Source of the DNA: Paenibacillus macerans | Lineage (GTDB): Bacteria > Bacillota > Bacilli > Paenibacillales > Paenibacillaceae | Length of the DNA: 64,000 nucleotides | Direction: 5' to 3' | Assembly: GCF_900454495.1 (NCBI RefSeq) | Contig: NZ_UGSI01000001.1 | Location: 3,472,001 to 3,536,000 of the forward strand | Part shown: positions 42,997 to 51,649 of the stretch, one piece after another | Layout: every line of letters starts with the position of its first letter | How positions within the stretch are numbered: position 1 is the stretch's first letter | Translations under genes and position numbers: made by a program | Notes under the pieces: model-generated | What the model saw: the letters and a program-made list of their open reading frames with translations, nothing else | Databases searched by the model: none | Told to the model about the DNA's origin: nothing

Positions 42997-44095
42997 ACGG
43001 ATCGGCTTGCTCTGCGCCTCGGCTTGTCTTCTGTTGGCGGGATGCGCCCAGGATCAGCGGATTTTGGAACGGATCGGTTATGTGGAAACGGCCGCCTTCG
43101 ATGCCTCTCCCGAGGGCAAAATCAAGGTTACGGTCAGCATTCCGCTGGTTACCCAATTTGCCAAGAACGGAGAGACGACCGACGAACTGCTGACCACCGT
43201 CGCCAAAAGCCCCAAAGAAGCGAATAAAGAACTGGGGTTGAGGACAAGCCGCATCATCGTAAGCGGCCAGATCCGGACGCTGATGTTTGGCGAAGCTTTG
43301 GCCCGTATGGGTTTATGGAAGCATATGGATACATTCTATCGCGATCCGACCATTTCCCAAAGGACCTCCGTCGTTGTCGTGGAAGGTGACGCCGGGACGG
43401 TCATCAGCCAGGAATTTCCGCGCCATACGAAGACGGCGAACTATATTAACAAACTGCTGCAAAAAGAATACAACAGGCAGGGCTCGCCGCGCACCATGCT
43501 TCACCAGTTCGTCCGGGATTATTTTGACGACGGCCAGGACCCGATCGCCGTCATGATTAAGGAACAGAAAAAGGATATTACCGTCAGCGGCCTCGCCATG
43601 TTTCAGAAAGACCGGATGGTTGGAAAAATTCCATGTAAAGACATGTTTATCTTTTCTTTGATGTATCAAAATATGTCGCGAGGCGAGTTCAGCATAAAGA
43701 CGGATAACCCGAACCTTGAGGCGATTTCTTTCCACTCCGTAAAAAGCAAGCGCAAAATCAAAATCACAAAAACCGAAAGCGGAGAATACGAAGCGGATAT
43801 ATTTATAAATGTCGTGAGCGGGGTCGAAGAATACATCGGCAATTTAAAGCTCAGCGGCGCCGATCGCCAAAAAGTCGAAGTCATGGTCAGCGACTACATC
43901 GCGGAGGAAGCGGCCCGAATCGTCAAGGAAATGCAAAAGATTGGCGCCGACGGCATCGGGATCGGCAGGTACGTGCGGAACCGCATGAGCTACGCGGAAT
44001 GGAAAAGAACAGCGTGGCACGACATGTACAGCGAAATGCCGGTGCGCGTCCACTGTTCTTTCCTGATCAAGCATTTCGGAACGTATTTCGATTAA
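42989..44095 (+). CDS. Ger(x)C family germination lipoprotein
   Basis: 368 residues with a signal peptide and lipobox LLLAGC. Ger(x)C traits are ERIGYVETAAFD, RTLMFGEALARMGLWKHMDTFYRDPTISQRTSVVVVEG and SRGEFSIKTDNPNLEAISFHSVKSKR. The C-terminal domain ends in RVHCSFLIKHFGTYFD. It is the outer lipoprotein subunit of a germinant receptor. AAAGGGGGAG precedes the ATG by seven bases. Confidence 0.92.
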   Translation: MRKRIGLLCASACLLLAGCAQDQRILERIGYVETAAFDASPEGKIKVTVSIPLVTQFAKNGETTDELLTTVAKSPKEANKELGLRTSRIIVSGQIRTLMFGEALARMGLWKHMDTFYRDPTISQRTSVVVVEGDAGTVISQEFPRHTKTANYINKLLQKEYNRQGSPRTMLHQFVRDYFDDGQDPIAVMIKEQKKDITVSGLAMFQKDRMVGKIPCKDMFIFSLMYQNMSRGEFSIKTDNPNLEAISFHSVKSKRKIKITKTESGEYEADIFINVVSGVEEYIGNLKLSGADRQKVEVMVSDYIAEEAARIVKEMQKIGADGIGIGRYVRNRMSYAEWKRTAWHDMYSEMPVRVHCSFLIKHFGTYFD

Positions 44096-44109
44096 AGCGC
44101 CTTACGTCT

Positions 44110-44400
44110 CTAGGATATCTGTAAAATATCCACGTCATAAGGGGCAAGGCTAAGCGTTCTCTCTCTCTCATGACGCCGTATAGCACGCTGGGATAACCTG
44201 CCGGCAAAGCGGCTCCCGGCTTAAGTTCAGCAACAACCAGGTAGGTCCCCCGATTCGCCGCTCCGCGCTGCGACCTGCACGCCCTCCGGCAAATCCGAAA
44301 CCACCGGAATTTTCAGCTCCCCGGCGATCGGCGCGAACAGCTCCTTAAGATAACTTGCTTCGGGATGCGTGCCGAGATAGTACTTATGTATTTTGCAAAA
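44110..44400 (-). pseudogene. C-terminal remnant of a GH42 beta-galactosidase
   Basis: On the minus strand, YYLGTHPEASYLKELFAPIA, then LPEGVQVAARSGESG in one frame, and SLAPYDVDILQIS before a stop at 44110 in another, reproduce the end of GH42 beta-galactosidases (the LGTxP...APYDVxVL domain). Frameshifts separate the blocks and the catalytic barrel is gone. It lies downstream of the third sugar operon, which suggests that operon once imported a galactoside. Confidence 0.72.
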
Positions 44401-44452
44401 TAACAAAACTGCTCCCGCCCGATCGATCCTCTCGAAAGATGGCGGAAGCAGT
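44397..44452 (-). terminator. rho-independent terminator of the third sugar operon
   Basis: Twelve-base arms ACTGCTTCCGCC/GGCGGGAGCAGT pair fully (one G-U) and are followed on the minus strand by TTTTGTTATTTT. It starts ~30 bp after the stop of the binding-protein gene. Confidence 0.88.
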
Positions 44453-44483
44453 CCATGATGCCAAAACTAAGACGGGCTTATAT

Positions 44484-45794
44484 TTACTTTTTCAGCTTGT
44501 CCCAAGCCGCTTGCATGTTGGCCATCCAGCCGCCCTCATCCACTTTGCCGGCGATCAGCTCTTGAATGGCGCTGGCGAATTCCTGGGTTACGCCGTCCGG
44601 GAACTTGGACGATTGCAGACCGTACACTTTGTTTTCATCCACGTATTTTTTCACGTCCGCGCCCAATTGCCCGATATCTTCGGACGTTGCCGGGATCGTC
44701 GTCAAAGCCGGGATGAATTTCCATTTTTTTACGATGTATTCTTTCCCCAAATCAGAGGTCACAAGCCAGTTCAGGAAGATTTTCGCTTCTTCTTTGGAAG
44801 CGGAATCTTTGTTTACGACCAGGTTCGCGGGAATGCCGACCGTCAGCTTGTCGTTTTTCTCGGCATCGTCGTCGATCGGCAGCGGGAACATGCCGATGTT
44901 CATGTTCGGCGTGATGTTGTCGATCAGCGTTTGCGCCCAGTTGCCTTCCTGCATCATGGCGACCTCGCCGCTGGCGAACATGGCCAGATGCGTGTTGGCG
45001 TCAGTGGTCAGCGGGTTCTTTTGCCCGTATTTCACAGTCAGGTTCAGCAGATTGCTCCAGTTTTTGAACTGTTCGTTGCCGACGATCGTTGCGGTTCCTT
45101 CGTTAAGGCCTTTGATGAATTCGTCGACATTGTCCTGTCTTGCGAAAGCGGTGCTGATCCCCTGGTTGCCGAGCAGCCACCATTCTTGATAAGCGTTGCC
45201 GAACGGAGTCACGCCGATTTGCTGCAGCTTCTTGGCCGCTTCCTCCAGCTCGGTGATCGTTTTCGGCGTTTCGGTGATGCCGGCTTTGGCGAACAAATCC
45301 TTGTTGTACACGTAGCCGATCCCTTCCAGGTTCATCGGCATGCCGTACACTTTGCCGTCCTTGGTCATCGGTTCCGCGGCCAAAGGCACGAGGTCCTTCA
45401 CCCAAGGCTGGTCGGACAGATCTTCGATTTTGTCCTGCCACATATCAAGCTCCGCAAATCCGCCGTTCGAGAAAATGTCCGGAGCGTCGCCGGACGCGAA
45501 CTTCGTCTTCAGGGCCGCCGCGTAATCCGCGCCGCCGCCGACGGTTTGGATGTCCAGCTTGATGTTCGGATGTTCTTTTTCGAATTCGACCTTCAGTTCG
45601 TTTAGGCCTTCCACGATTTCCGTTTTGAACTGAAAAATTTTAACCGTTTTCACTTCGCCGCCTGCTGCAGCGCTTCCATTTTGCGCATTGCTGGTACTGG
45701 AGCCGTTCCCGCCTTTGGAGCCGCCGCAAGCCGCGAGCAGCATGCTCATAACAAGCAATACGGATAAAATAATCAGCGAGCGTTTTTTCTTCAT
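44484..45794 (-). CDS. sugar ABC transporter substrate-binding lipoprotein
   Basis: 436 residues with a signal peptide ending in lipobox LLAAC, an Asn/Gly/Ser linker, then a family 1 fold (LNELKVEFEKEHPNIKLDIQ, GYVYNKDLFAKAGI, EVAMMQEGNWAQTLID, KEYIVKKWKFIPAL). It is the last gene of an operon in permease-permease-binding-protein order, the reverse of the other two sugar operons in the window. The ligand is perhaps a galactoside or other oligosaccharide, from the GH42 remnant next door. Confidence 0.92.
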   Translation of the reverse strand: MKKKRSLIILSVLLVMSMLLAACGGSKGGNGSSTSNAQNGSAAAGGEVKTVKIFQFKTEIVEGLNELKVEFEKEHPNIKLDIQTVGGGADYAAALKTKFASGDAPDIFSNGGFAELDMWQDKIEDLSDQPWVKDLVPLAAEPMTKDGKVYGMPMNLEGIGYVYNKDLFAKAGITETPKTITELEEAAKKLQQIGVTPFGNAYQEWWLLGNQGISTAFARQDNVDEFIKGLNEGTATIVGNEQFKNWSNLLNLTVKYGQKNPLTTDANTHLAMFASGEVAMMQEGNWAQTLIDNITPNMNIGMFPLPIDDDAEKNDKLTVGIPANLVVNKDSASKEEAKIFLNWLVTSDLGKEYIVKKWKFIPALTTIPATSEDIGQLGADVKKYVDENKVYGLQSSKFPDGVTQEFASAIQELIAGKVDEGGWMANMQAAWDKLKK

Positions 45795-45852
45795 TTCTCA
45801 TTTTCCCCCTATGCATAAAATTAATTATATACCTGGAACGCCAGGCCCGGCA

Positions 45853-46683
45853 TCAACCTTTTACCGAGCCTGCCGCGATTCCCTCAACGATGTAGCGCTG
45901 CAGCAGCAGATAAAATGCCACGATCGGCAGGATGCCGATGGCCAGCGCCGGAAGCGCCATGTCCCATTGTTTCGTGTATTGCCCGAAGAACGAATAGGTC
46001 GCCAGCGGAATGGTCCGCAGCTCGGGCTTTTGCAAAATCAGGGACGGCAGCAAATAATCGTTCCAAATCGCCAGCGCGTTCAGCACGATGATCGTCATCA
46101 TCATCGGCTTCAGCAGCGGCAGGACGATCCGGAAAAATACGGTGAACGGATTGCAGCCGTCGACGGTAGCCGCTTCCTCGATCTCAAGCGGCACCGATTT
46201 GACGAAACCGTGAAACAGGAATACCGCCAGCGGAAGGCTTAACCCCAGGTTCGTCAGCAGCAACCCCAGGATGCTGTTGTTCACTCCCAGCGTGTTGACC
46301 ACTTTCAGCACCGGAATCATGATCGTCTGAAACGGAACGACCATCGCCGCCACGAACAGCAGCAGCAGCAGCCGGTTGAACTTCGTGTCCGCGCGCACCA
46401 TCCGGTAAGCCGCCATGGCGCTGAACAGCGTGATCAGAATGACGCTGATCACGGTGATGATCACGGAGTTCCGGAAGGCCTCGGAAAATCGGGCCAGCTC
46501 CCACGCTTTGCTATAGTTTTCCCAATGAAACTGCGACGGCCAGCTGGCCGCATTTTTCAAAATCTCGCCAAACGGCTTGACCGAGTTCACGAACAAAAAA
46601 TAAAACGGTGCGAGAAAAATCAGGCCCACCACAATCATAACGATTTCCGTGACGATGTTTCCCGCGCGCTTTTTGGCTCCCAT
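45853..46683 (-). CDS. carbohydrate ABC transporter permease (MalG type)
   Basis: 276 residues, six membrane helices, EAA loop PLEIEEAATVDGCNPFTVFFRIVLPLLKP and tail GIAAGSVKG. Its start codon shares a base with the preceding permease stop, so translation is coupled. Confidence 0.93.
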   Translation of the reverse strand: MGAKKRAGNIVTEIVMIVVGLIFLAPFYFLFVNSVKPFGEILKNAASWPSQFHWENYSKAWELARFSEAFRNSVIITVISVILITLFSAMAAYRMVRADTKFNRLLLLLFVAAMVVPFQTIMIPVLKVVNTLGVNNSILGLLLTNLGLSLPLAVFLFHGFVKSVPLEIEEAATVDGCNPFTVFFRIVLPLLKPMMMTIIVLNALAIWNDYLLPSLILQKPELRTIPLATYSFFGQYTKQWDMALPALAIGILPIVAFYLLLQRYIVEGIAAGSVKG

Positions 46684-47564
46684 CAGGCTTCAACCTCCTT
46701 GCTCTTCGTGATCCGCACTTGAATCAGGGAGATCACCGCCACGATTAGGAAGAACAGCAGCGCTTTGGCTGTCCCAAGGCCGTACCGGTTGTTCAGGAAC
46801 GCCTCGTTGTAAATGTTCAGGGCTACCGATTCCGTCGATTTGAACGGTCCTCCCTTGGTCAGCGAGAGGTTGAGGTCGAACATTTTGAACGACCAGGAGA
46901 TCGCCAGGAACAGGCACACCGTCACCGCCGGCATGATCAGCGGCGCAATGATGCTGCGCAGCACCTGAAAGCGGTTGGCCCCGTCGATTTCCGCCGCCTC
47001 CAGCACCTCCTTGGATACGTTGCTGAGCGAAGCGATGTATACGACCATCAGGTAGCCGGAATATTGCCAGACAAACACCATCACGATGGCCCAAAAACCG
47101 GTCGTCGAGTCCCCCAGCCAAGGCAGCTCGAAGAACGACCAACCCGTCATGTCTCCAAGCGTCGCAAACCCTTTAATGAAAATAAACTGCCAAATAAAGC
47201 CGAGCAGCAGCCCCCCGATGACGTTAGGCATGAAAAATACCGTCCGGAGCACATTCCGCGATCTTAACGGCTTGGTCAGGAAATAAGCGAGGAAAAAGCC
47301 TACCCCGTTCACCAATACGACGCCAAGCACGGTAAACCGCACCGTAAACCAAAACGCTTTCCAAAAATCGGGATCGTTCGCGAAAATTTTCGCGAAATTA
47401 TCGAATCCGACCCAGGCGACCTGCCCTGACACCCCGTTCCAATCGGTAAAGGAATAGTACATCCCCATCACGAACGGAATGATCATCACCACGGTGAAAA
47501 ACAGGAAGGCCGGGCCGACAAAAAAGGTCTGTTGTCCCCATTGCGACCATTTCTTTGTCCGCAA
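46683..47564 (-). CDS. carbohydrate ABC transporter permease (MalF/UgpA type)
   Basis: 293 residues, six membrane helices, with SKEVLEAAEIDGANRFQVLRSIIAPLIMPA as the EAA loop and LTKGGPFKSTESVALNIYNEAF in the usual place. A TTG start follows AGGAGGGGG. First gene of the third sugar operon, divergent from the YesM-like kinase that likely controls it; the ~130-bp gap holds both promoters. Confidence 0.92.
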   Translation of the reverse strand: MRTKKWSQWGQQTFFVGPAFLFFTVVMIIPFVMGMYYSFTDWNGVSGQVAWVGFDNFAKIFANDPDFWKAFWFTVRFTVLGVVLVNGVGFFLAYFLTKPLRSRNVLRTVFFMPNVIGGLLLGFIWQFIFIKGFATLGDMTGWSFFELPWLGDSTTGFWAIVMVFVWQYSGYLMVVYIASLSNVSKEVLEAAEIDGANRFQVLRSIIAPLIMPAVTVCLFLAISWSFKMFDLNLSLTKGGPFKSTESVALNIYNEAFLNNRYGLGTAKALLFFLIVAVISLIQVRITKSKEVEA

Positions 47565-47698
47565 CGCTCGCCCCCTCCTTTCTTTTGTCTATCTTTGTTG
47601 AAATATATCTTGTAATGTTATTATGTAGTTAATTTCACGCTCATTACACCTACGGAAGTGATCACTAAGGTGTAAAATATTGATCGGATGTGCACAAC

Positions 47699-49504
47699 AT
47701 GAAATGGACCAGTATTCGGACGAAATTGATAGTCTTTATGATCCTTCCTATCGCCCTTTGCATCATCGCGGTCATGTTCATCAGCTACTCGCTGACGACG
47801 GAGTCCCTGAAAACCCGGGCGGTCGAGGAAAATACGAATTTGCTGTATCAAGGGTACCGCAATATCGACAGCCTGCTGGGGGAAATCAACCGCATTTCGC
47901 TCACGGTCTATTCCGATTCCGAGTTCTACCGGTTGCTGAATGCCGGTTACGACGACATGTCAGCCAATATCGACATTTACGCTTCGCTCAATTACATTTA
48001 CAAGTCCATGCCCGATATTTTTCAGGTGTACCTGTTTGGCGTTAAAGACAGCAAAGCGACGCTGATTACGCAAAATATCCCCAAACGCTGGCAGGGAGCG
48101 GCGCCCTACAAAGGCTCGGTTCCTCCCCAGGGCGAAGTACTGGCGGTCGAGGGCACGCATATGAGCCATCTGTACGGCATGACCCTCCCTTTTCAGCAAG
48201 CAACCTACGAGCAGGTGTTTTCCCTGCACCGGCGCATCGAACAGATTCCGTCCGACACCCCGCTCGGCTATCTGTCGATCGACGTGAAGTTGACCGCGCT
48301 GCAGGATATCGTAGAGCAGCTTTACGACCGCAACGAGGAAAAACTGTATATTACAGACGATGCCGGCCGGATCGTCTACGCGGATCAGCCCGAGCGAATC
48401 GGCCGCGCGCTGTACGACAGCTGGTATACGGCAAAGCTTGCCGGATCGCCCGGAGAACAGGGCAGCTTCGAAGAGAACGGCTCCATGTTTATTTATCAGC
48501 GAATCGATCATTACGGGGCCCATTGGACCTTGATCAAGGAGATTCCGAAATCCTACCTGCTCCGCGAAGCCAACCAGGCGGTCACGATCAATTTGATGCT
48601 GTTCGGCCTGGCGCTGCTCGTCATTCTGACGGCGACCATCCTGATCTCGATCCGCGTCACCGCGCCGATCAAACGGCTGTCCAACTATATGAGCCAGGTG
48701 AAGACCGGCAATCTGAACGTCGACGTCCTGCCGGCCGGAAATGATGAAGTCGGGCTGCTGACCGAACGGTTCCGCACGATGATGGACACGATCAACAATT
48801 TGATTCTACGGGAGTACAAGCTCGAATTGTCCAGCAAAAACAACCAGCTGCGGGCCCTGCAAGCGCAAATCAACCCGCATTTTCTCAACAATACGCTGCA
48901 GATTATCGGCACGCTGGCGCTGGAGCTGAAGGTGCCGCAAATCTACACCCTGATCTCGTCCCTGGCCAAAATGATGCATTACAGCATGCATTCGGGCGAC
49001 CGCATCGTAACGCTAAAGGACGAGCTTGAACACGTCAAGGCATATGTGGAGCTGCAGAAAGAACGGTTCGAGAACCGCTTTGCTTACCGGTGCGAGGTCG
49101 CAGAGCCGCTGCTGCAGGTGGCGATGCCCAAACTCATTTTGCAGCCGATCATGGAAAACTACTTCAAGCACGGCATCGACCGCGCGGGCACGGACGGATG
49201 GGTGCGGCTCGCCGCCGCGCGGACGCCGGACGGACTCATCCAAATCACGGTGGACAACAACGGAGCGAGCATCCCGGAGGACAAGCTGGCGCGATTGCAG
49301 CGGAAGCTGCGCGAGCTATCCGACGCTCCCCAGGAGAGCGGTCCCGGCAACCCGGGCAAGGAACCGGGCTCATCGTCCATCGGCCTGATGAACGTATTGA
49401 CCCGGCTGCGGCTCGTGTACGGCGATGAAGCCGCGTTGACCGTAACCAATCTGGAACCGGCCGGGGTGCGGATTACGCTAATCATGCCGGCTCAGCCGCA
49501 GTAA
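47699..49504 (+). CDS. sensor histidine kinase (YesM/LytS-like)
   Basis: 601 residues: MKWTSIRTKLIVFMILPIALCI first helix, an extracellular Cache-like sensor (~35-285), second helix, HAMP (APIKRLSNYMSQVKTGNLNVD), His_kinase with phospho-His in QAQINPHFLNNTLQI, and HATPase_c (PIMENYFKHGID, DNNGASIPE, SSSIGLMNVLTRL). The ATG at 47699 gives the usual YesM N-terminus; an in-frame GTG at 47690 is possible. Divergent from the third sugar operon and followed by its response regulator. Confidence 0.92.
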   Translation: MKWTSIRTKLIVFMILPIALCIIAVMFISYSLTTESLKTRAVEENTNLLYQGYRNIDSLLGEINRISLTVYSDSEFYRLLNAGYDDMSANIDIYASLNYIYKSMPDIFQVYLFGVKDSKATLITQNIPKRWQGAAPYKGSVPPQGEVLAVEGTHMSHLYGMTLPFQQATYEQVFSLHRRIEQIPSDTPLGYLSIDVKLTALQDIVEQLYDRNEEKLYITDDAGRIVYADQPERIGRALYDSWYTAKLAGSPGEQGSFEENGSMFIYQRIDHYGAHWTLIKEIPKSYLLREANQAVTINLMLFGLALLVILTATILISIRVTAPIKRLSNYMSQVKTGNLNVDVLPAGNDEVGLLTERFRTMMDTINNLILREYKLELSSKNNQLRALQAQINPHFLNNTLQIIGTLALELKVPQIYTLISSLAKMMHYSMHSGDRIVTLKDELEHVKAYVELQKERFENRFAYRCEVAEPLLQVAMPKLILQPIMENYFKHGIDRAGTDGWVRLAAARTPDGLIQITVDNNGASIPEDKLARLQRKLRELSDAPQESGPGNPGKEPGSSSIGLMNVLTRLRLVYGDEAALTVTNLEPAGVRITLIMPAQPQ

Positions 49505-49568
49505 ATAGTTGAACTAAATTTGAACTATAGAAAAGCTTGAGTTAGTCCAGAGAGTGGAGTGTGAACCG

Positions 49569-51200
49569 ATGAAGGCATTGATTGTTGACGATGAAGCGCG
49601 CGTAAGGAAGGCCGTTCGGCTGCTTGTCGACTGGGAAGCGCACGGCATCCGGGAAATCGCTGAAGCTGACGGGGGAAACGAAGCGATCGAAATGATTCAA
49701 AGATCGGCTCCTTCGCTGGTCATTATGGACATGATGATGACTTCGGGCCACGGCCTCGACCTGATGGCATGGGTTCGCGAGCATGCCGGGAACATCAAGT
49801 TCATCGTCGTCAGCGGCCATGACGATTTTGATTTTGTGCGCAGCACCGTGCGCCACGGCGGGATCGACTATATTCTCAAGCCGATCGAACCCGAGGCGAT
49901 CAACGCCGCCGTGGCCAAAGCGGTGGAGCAGATCCGGCGCGAGGAGCAGGAACGGCTGGATCAGCAGCACCGCAGCATTCGGCTCAACGAAATCAAACCG
50001 ATTTACGGCGAAAAGCTGCTCTCCTCGCTGATCGACGAACCCGGCGCGGCCGAATCGTCGCTGCGCAGGTTGCGCCAGGAAGGCGTAATCCCCGGGGAAG
50101 TCGCCGCGATCAGGCTCATGCTGGCCCAGGTCGACCCCGGCGACGCCTCCCTGCTGCAGCGCTTCGCGGGCAACAGCGATCTGCTCCATTTCGCCCTGAT
50201 CAATGTCTGCAACGAATTTCTGCTGCCGGACCATAGCGGGGTCGCTTTCAAGCATTGGGGCGCGCAGACGGAGATCGTGCTGCTGCTCTGGGCGGAGCCG
50301 GAACGGGCGCCGGAGCTGATCGCGCAAATCAACGACGGGCTGTATGCGACGCTGCAGCGGCGGCTGCATTTTGGCCTCGCCGCCGCCGGGGAACTCCCGC
50401 AAAGCCTCCCCCGGCAGTACGCCGAGGCGCTGGCGGCGCTCCGCCGCCGGAACCTGCTGGAGCCGGACAAGCATATCCATACGCTCCTTGCCGGCTCCGC
50501 CGCCGCTGCGCCGGGGACCGGCGGAAGCCTCTCCTTGACCTTCGCCAAAGTGCAGGAGGACTGGAAGCTGGCGGTCAGGAGCGCGGACCCGGCCCAGATT
50601 GCCGCGGCAAGCCGCAAATGGATCGACGAGCTCAGCCGGCTGGGAACGGTAACGCCGGAAATGCTGGCCGCGTGGACGTCCGATATTTTGTCGTTTCGCT
50701 CGGGACTGATCCGGGAAACGCTTGGCGATAAAACCGATAGTGTGTTGACGGAGCTGGAGCGGGACGATGCCGGACATGCTCCCCCCTCGGCCGACAGCTA
50801 CACCTTCTCGCATTATGCCTGGAGCGACTGGGCGGAGCAGGTCATGACCGGGCTGGCGGACGTCATCTCCCGGCAGCAGGCGCGCGACAAAAGCACGTTC
50901 GCCGACATCGTCAAATACATCGAGCAGAACTACCAGTCCGATTTGTCGCTGCAGGACATCGCCAGCCGTTTTTACGTAAGCCGCGAATACGTGTCCCGGA
51001 AATTCAAGCAGGACTATGGCATCAATTTCTCGGATTACCTGGGCAAATACCGGATCGACAAGGCCAAGCTGCTTATGCTGAACCCGCATCTGAAGCTGCA
51101 GGATATCGCCGAAATGGTCGGATTCCACGACGTGAAGTATTTCAGCAAGGTGTTCAAGAAGCAGGTGGGTCAGTCGCCCCGGGAATACCGGGGGAAGTAA
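49569..51200 (+). CDS. response regulator with AraC-type DNA-binding domain (YesN-like)
   Basis: 543 residues: receiver (ALIVDDEARVRK, phospho-Asp in LVIMDMMMTSG, Lys in YILKPIEPE), a ~270-residue middle domain of the YesN type, and an AraC double HTH (LSLQDIASRFYVSREYVSRKF and LQDIAEMVGFHDVKYFSKVFKK). An in-frame GTG at 49554 lacks the spacing of the ATG at 49569, which has GTGGAG nine bases upstream. It should switch on the divergent sugar operon when phosphorylated by the adjacent kinase. Confidence 0.94.
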   Translation: MKALIVDDEARVRKAVRLLVDWEAHGIREIAEADGGNEAIEMIQRSAPSLVIMDMMMTSGHGLDLMAWVREHAGNIKFIVVSGHDDFDFVRSTVRHGGIDYILKPIEPEAINAAVAKAVEQIRREEQERLDQQHRSIRLNEIKPIYGEKLLSSLIDEPGAAESSLRRLRQEGVIPGEVAAIRLMLAQVDPGDASLLQRFAGNSDLLHFALINVCNEFLLPDHSGVAFKHWGAQTEIVLLLWAEPERAPELIAQINDGLYATLQRRLHFGLAAAGELPQSLPRQYAEALAALRRRNLLEPDKHIHTLLAGSAAAAPGTGGSLSLTFAKVQEDWKLAVRSADPAQIAAASRKWIDELSRLGTVTPEMLAAWTSDILSFRSGLIRETLGDKTDSVLTELERDDAGHAPPSADSYTFSHYAWSDWAEQVMTGLADVISRQQARDKSTFADIVKYIEQNYQSDLSLQDIASRFYVSREYVSRKFKQDYGINFSDYLGKYRIDKAKLLMLNPHLKLQDIAEMVGFHDVKYFSKVFKKQVGQSPREYRGK

Positions 51201-51216
51201 AAAGTTGAAAAGCAGC

Positions 51217-51415
51217 AATAGGGACAAAAAAGGTCGTTATTTCGGCGATATCAGCCAACTTGAGAGAAATAGAGGCGATTTATGTCGCTATTATCCTAGG
51301 ATCGTAAGGAAATGCCCTATCCTGGAACCTTCATAGGAAAATAGGGACAAAAAATGCCGCTAATGGGGAGAAACATGCAAGCCTCTGGATAATAAGTACC
51401 TAAAGTGCCGCTATT
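51217..51415 (+). repeat. four-module palindromic dispersed repeat, copy C
   Basis: Modules at 51217-51241, 51268-51292, 51340-51364 and 51391-51415, each 25 bp, with start spacing 51, 72 and 51. The sequence is closely related to copies A and B. It lies between convergent genes. Confidence 0.88.
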
Positions 51416-51456
51416 TTGAGGGCTCAGCCGACGGTTCGCCGTTCCAGTCGCCGGCT

Positions 51457-51555
51457 GTCATGCGCTAGTAATGTCATGGGCTAGTATGGTCATGGGCCGG
51501 TATTGTCACTGCACCGGTATTGTCATTGCGCCGGTTTTGTCATGCGCCGATATCC
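51457..51555 (+). repeat. degenerate 16-17-bp tandem array, six units
   Basis: Six successive units of the form GTCATG(C/G)GC(T/C)(A/G)GTATT begin at 51457, with the consensus drifting from GCTAGTA to GCCGGTA along the array. It sits just downstream of repeat copy C in the same convergent intergenic region. Confidence 0.8.
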
Positions 51556-51610
51556 AGGCCCAAGCCTTATTTACCGGTAAATCCGCGAAAGGTCCTCCGG
51601 TTTAAACGAC

Positions 51611-51647
51611 AAATAGAAACCGTCCGATAAGCGGACGGTTTCTATTT
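51611..51647 (-). terminator. strong hairpin terminator of the SGNH hydrolase gene
   Basis: Sixteen-base arms AAATAGAAACCGTCCG/CGGACGGTTTCTATTT with a five-base loop begin right after the stop codon at 51650. The A/T ends allow function in both directions, which suits its place between convergent genes. Confidence 0.85.
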
Positions 51648-51649
51648 GT

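Noticed and set aside
49542..51227. 561-codon minus-strand frame
   Set aside because: Antisense of the YesN-like response regulator; GC-rich codons create a long open frame but the residues have no domain pattern.
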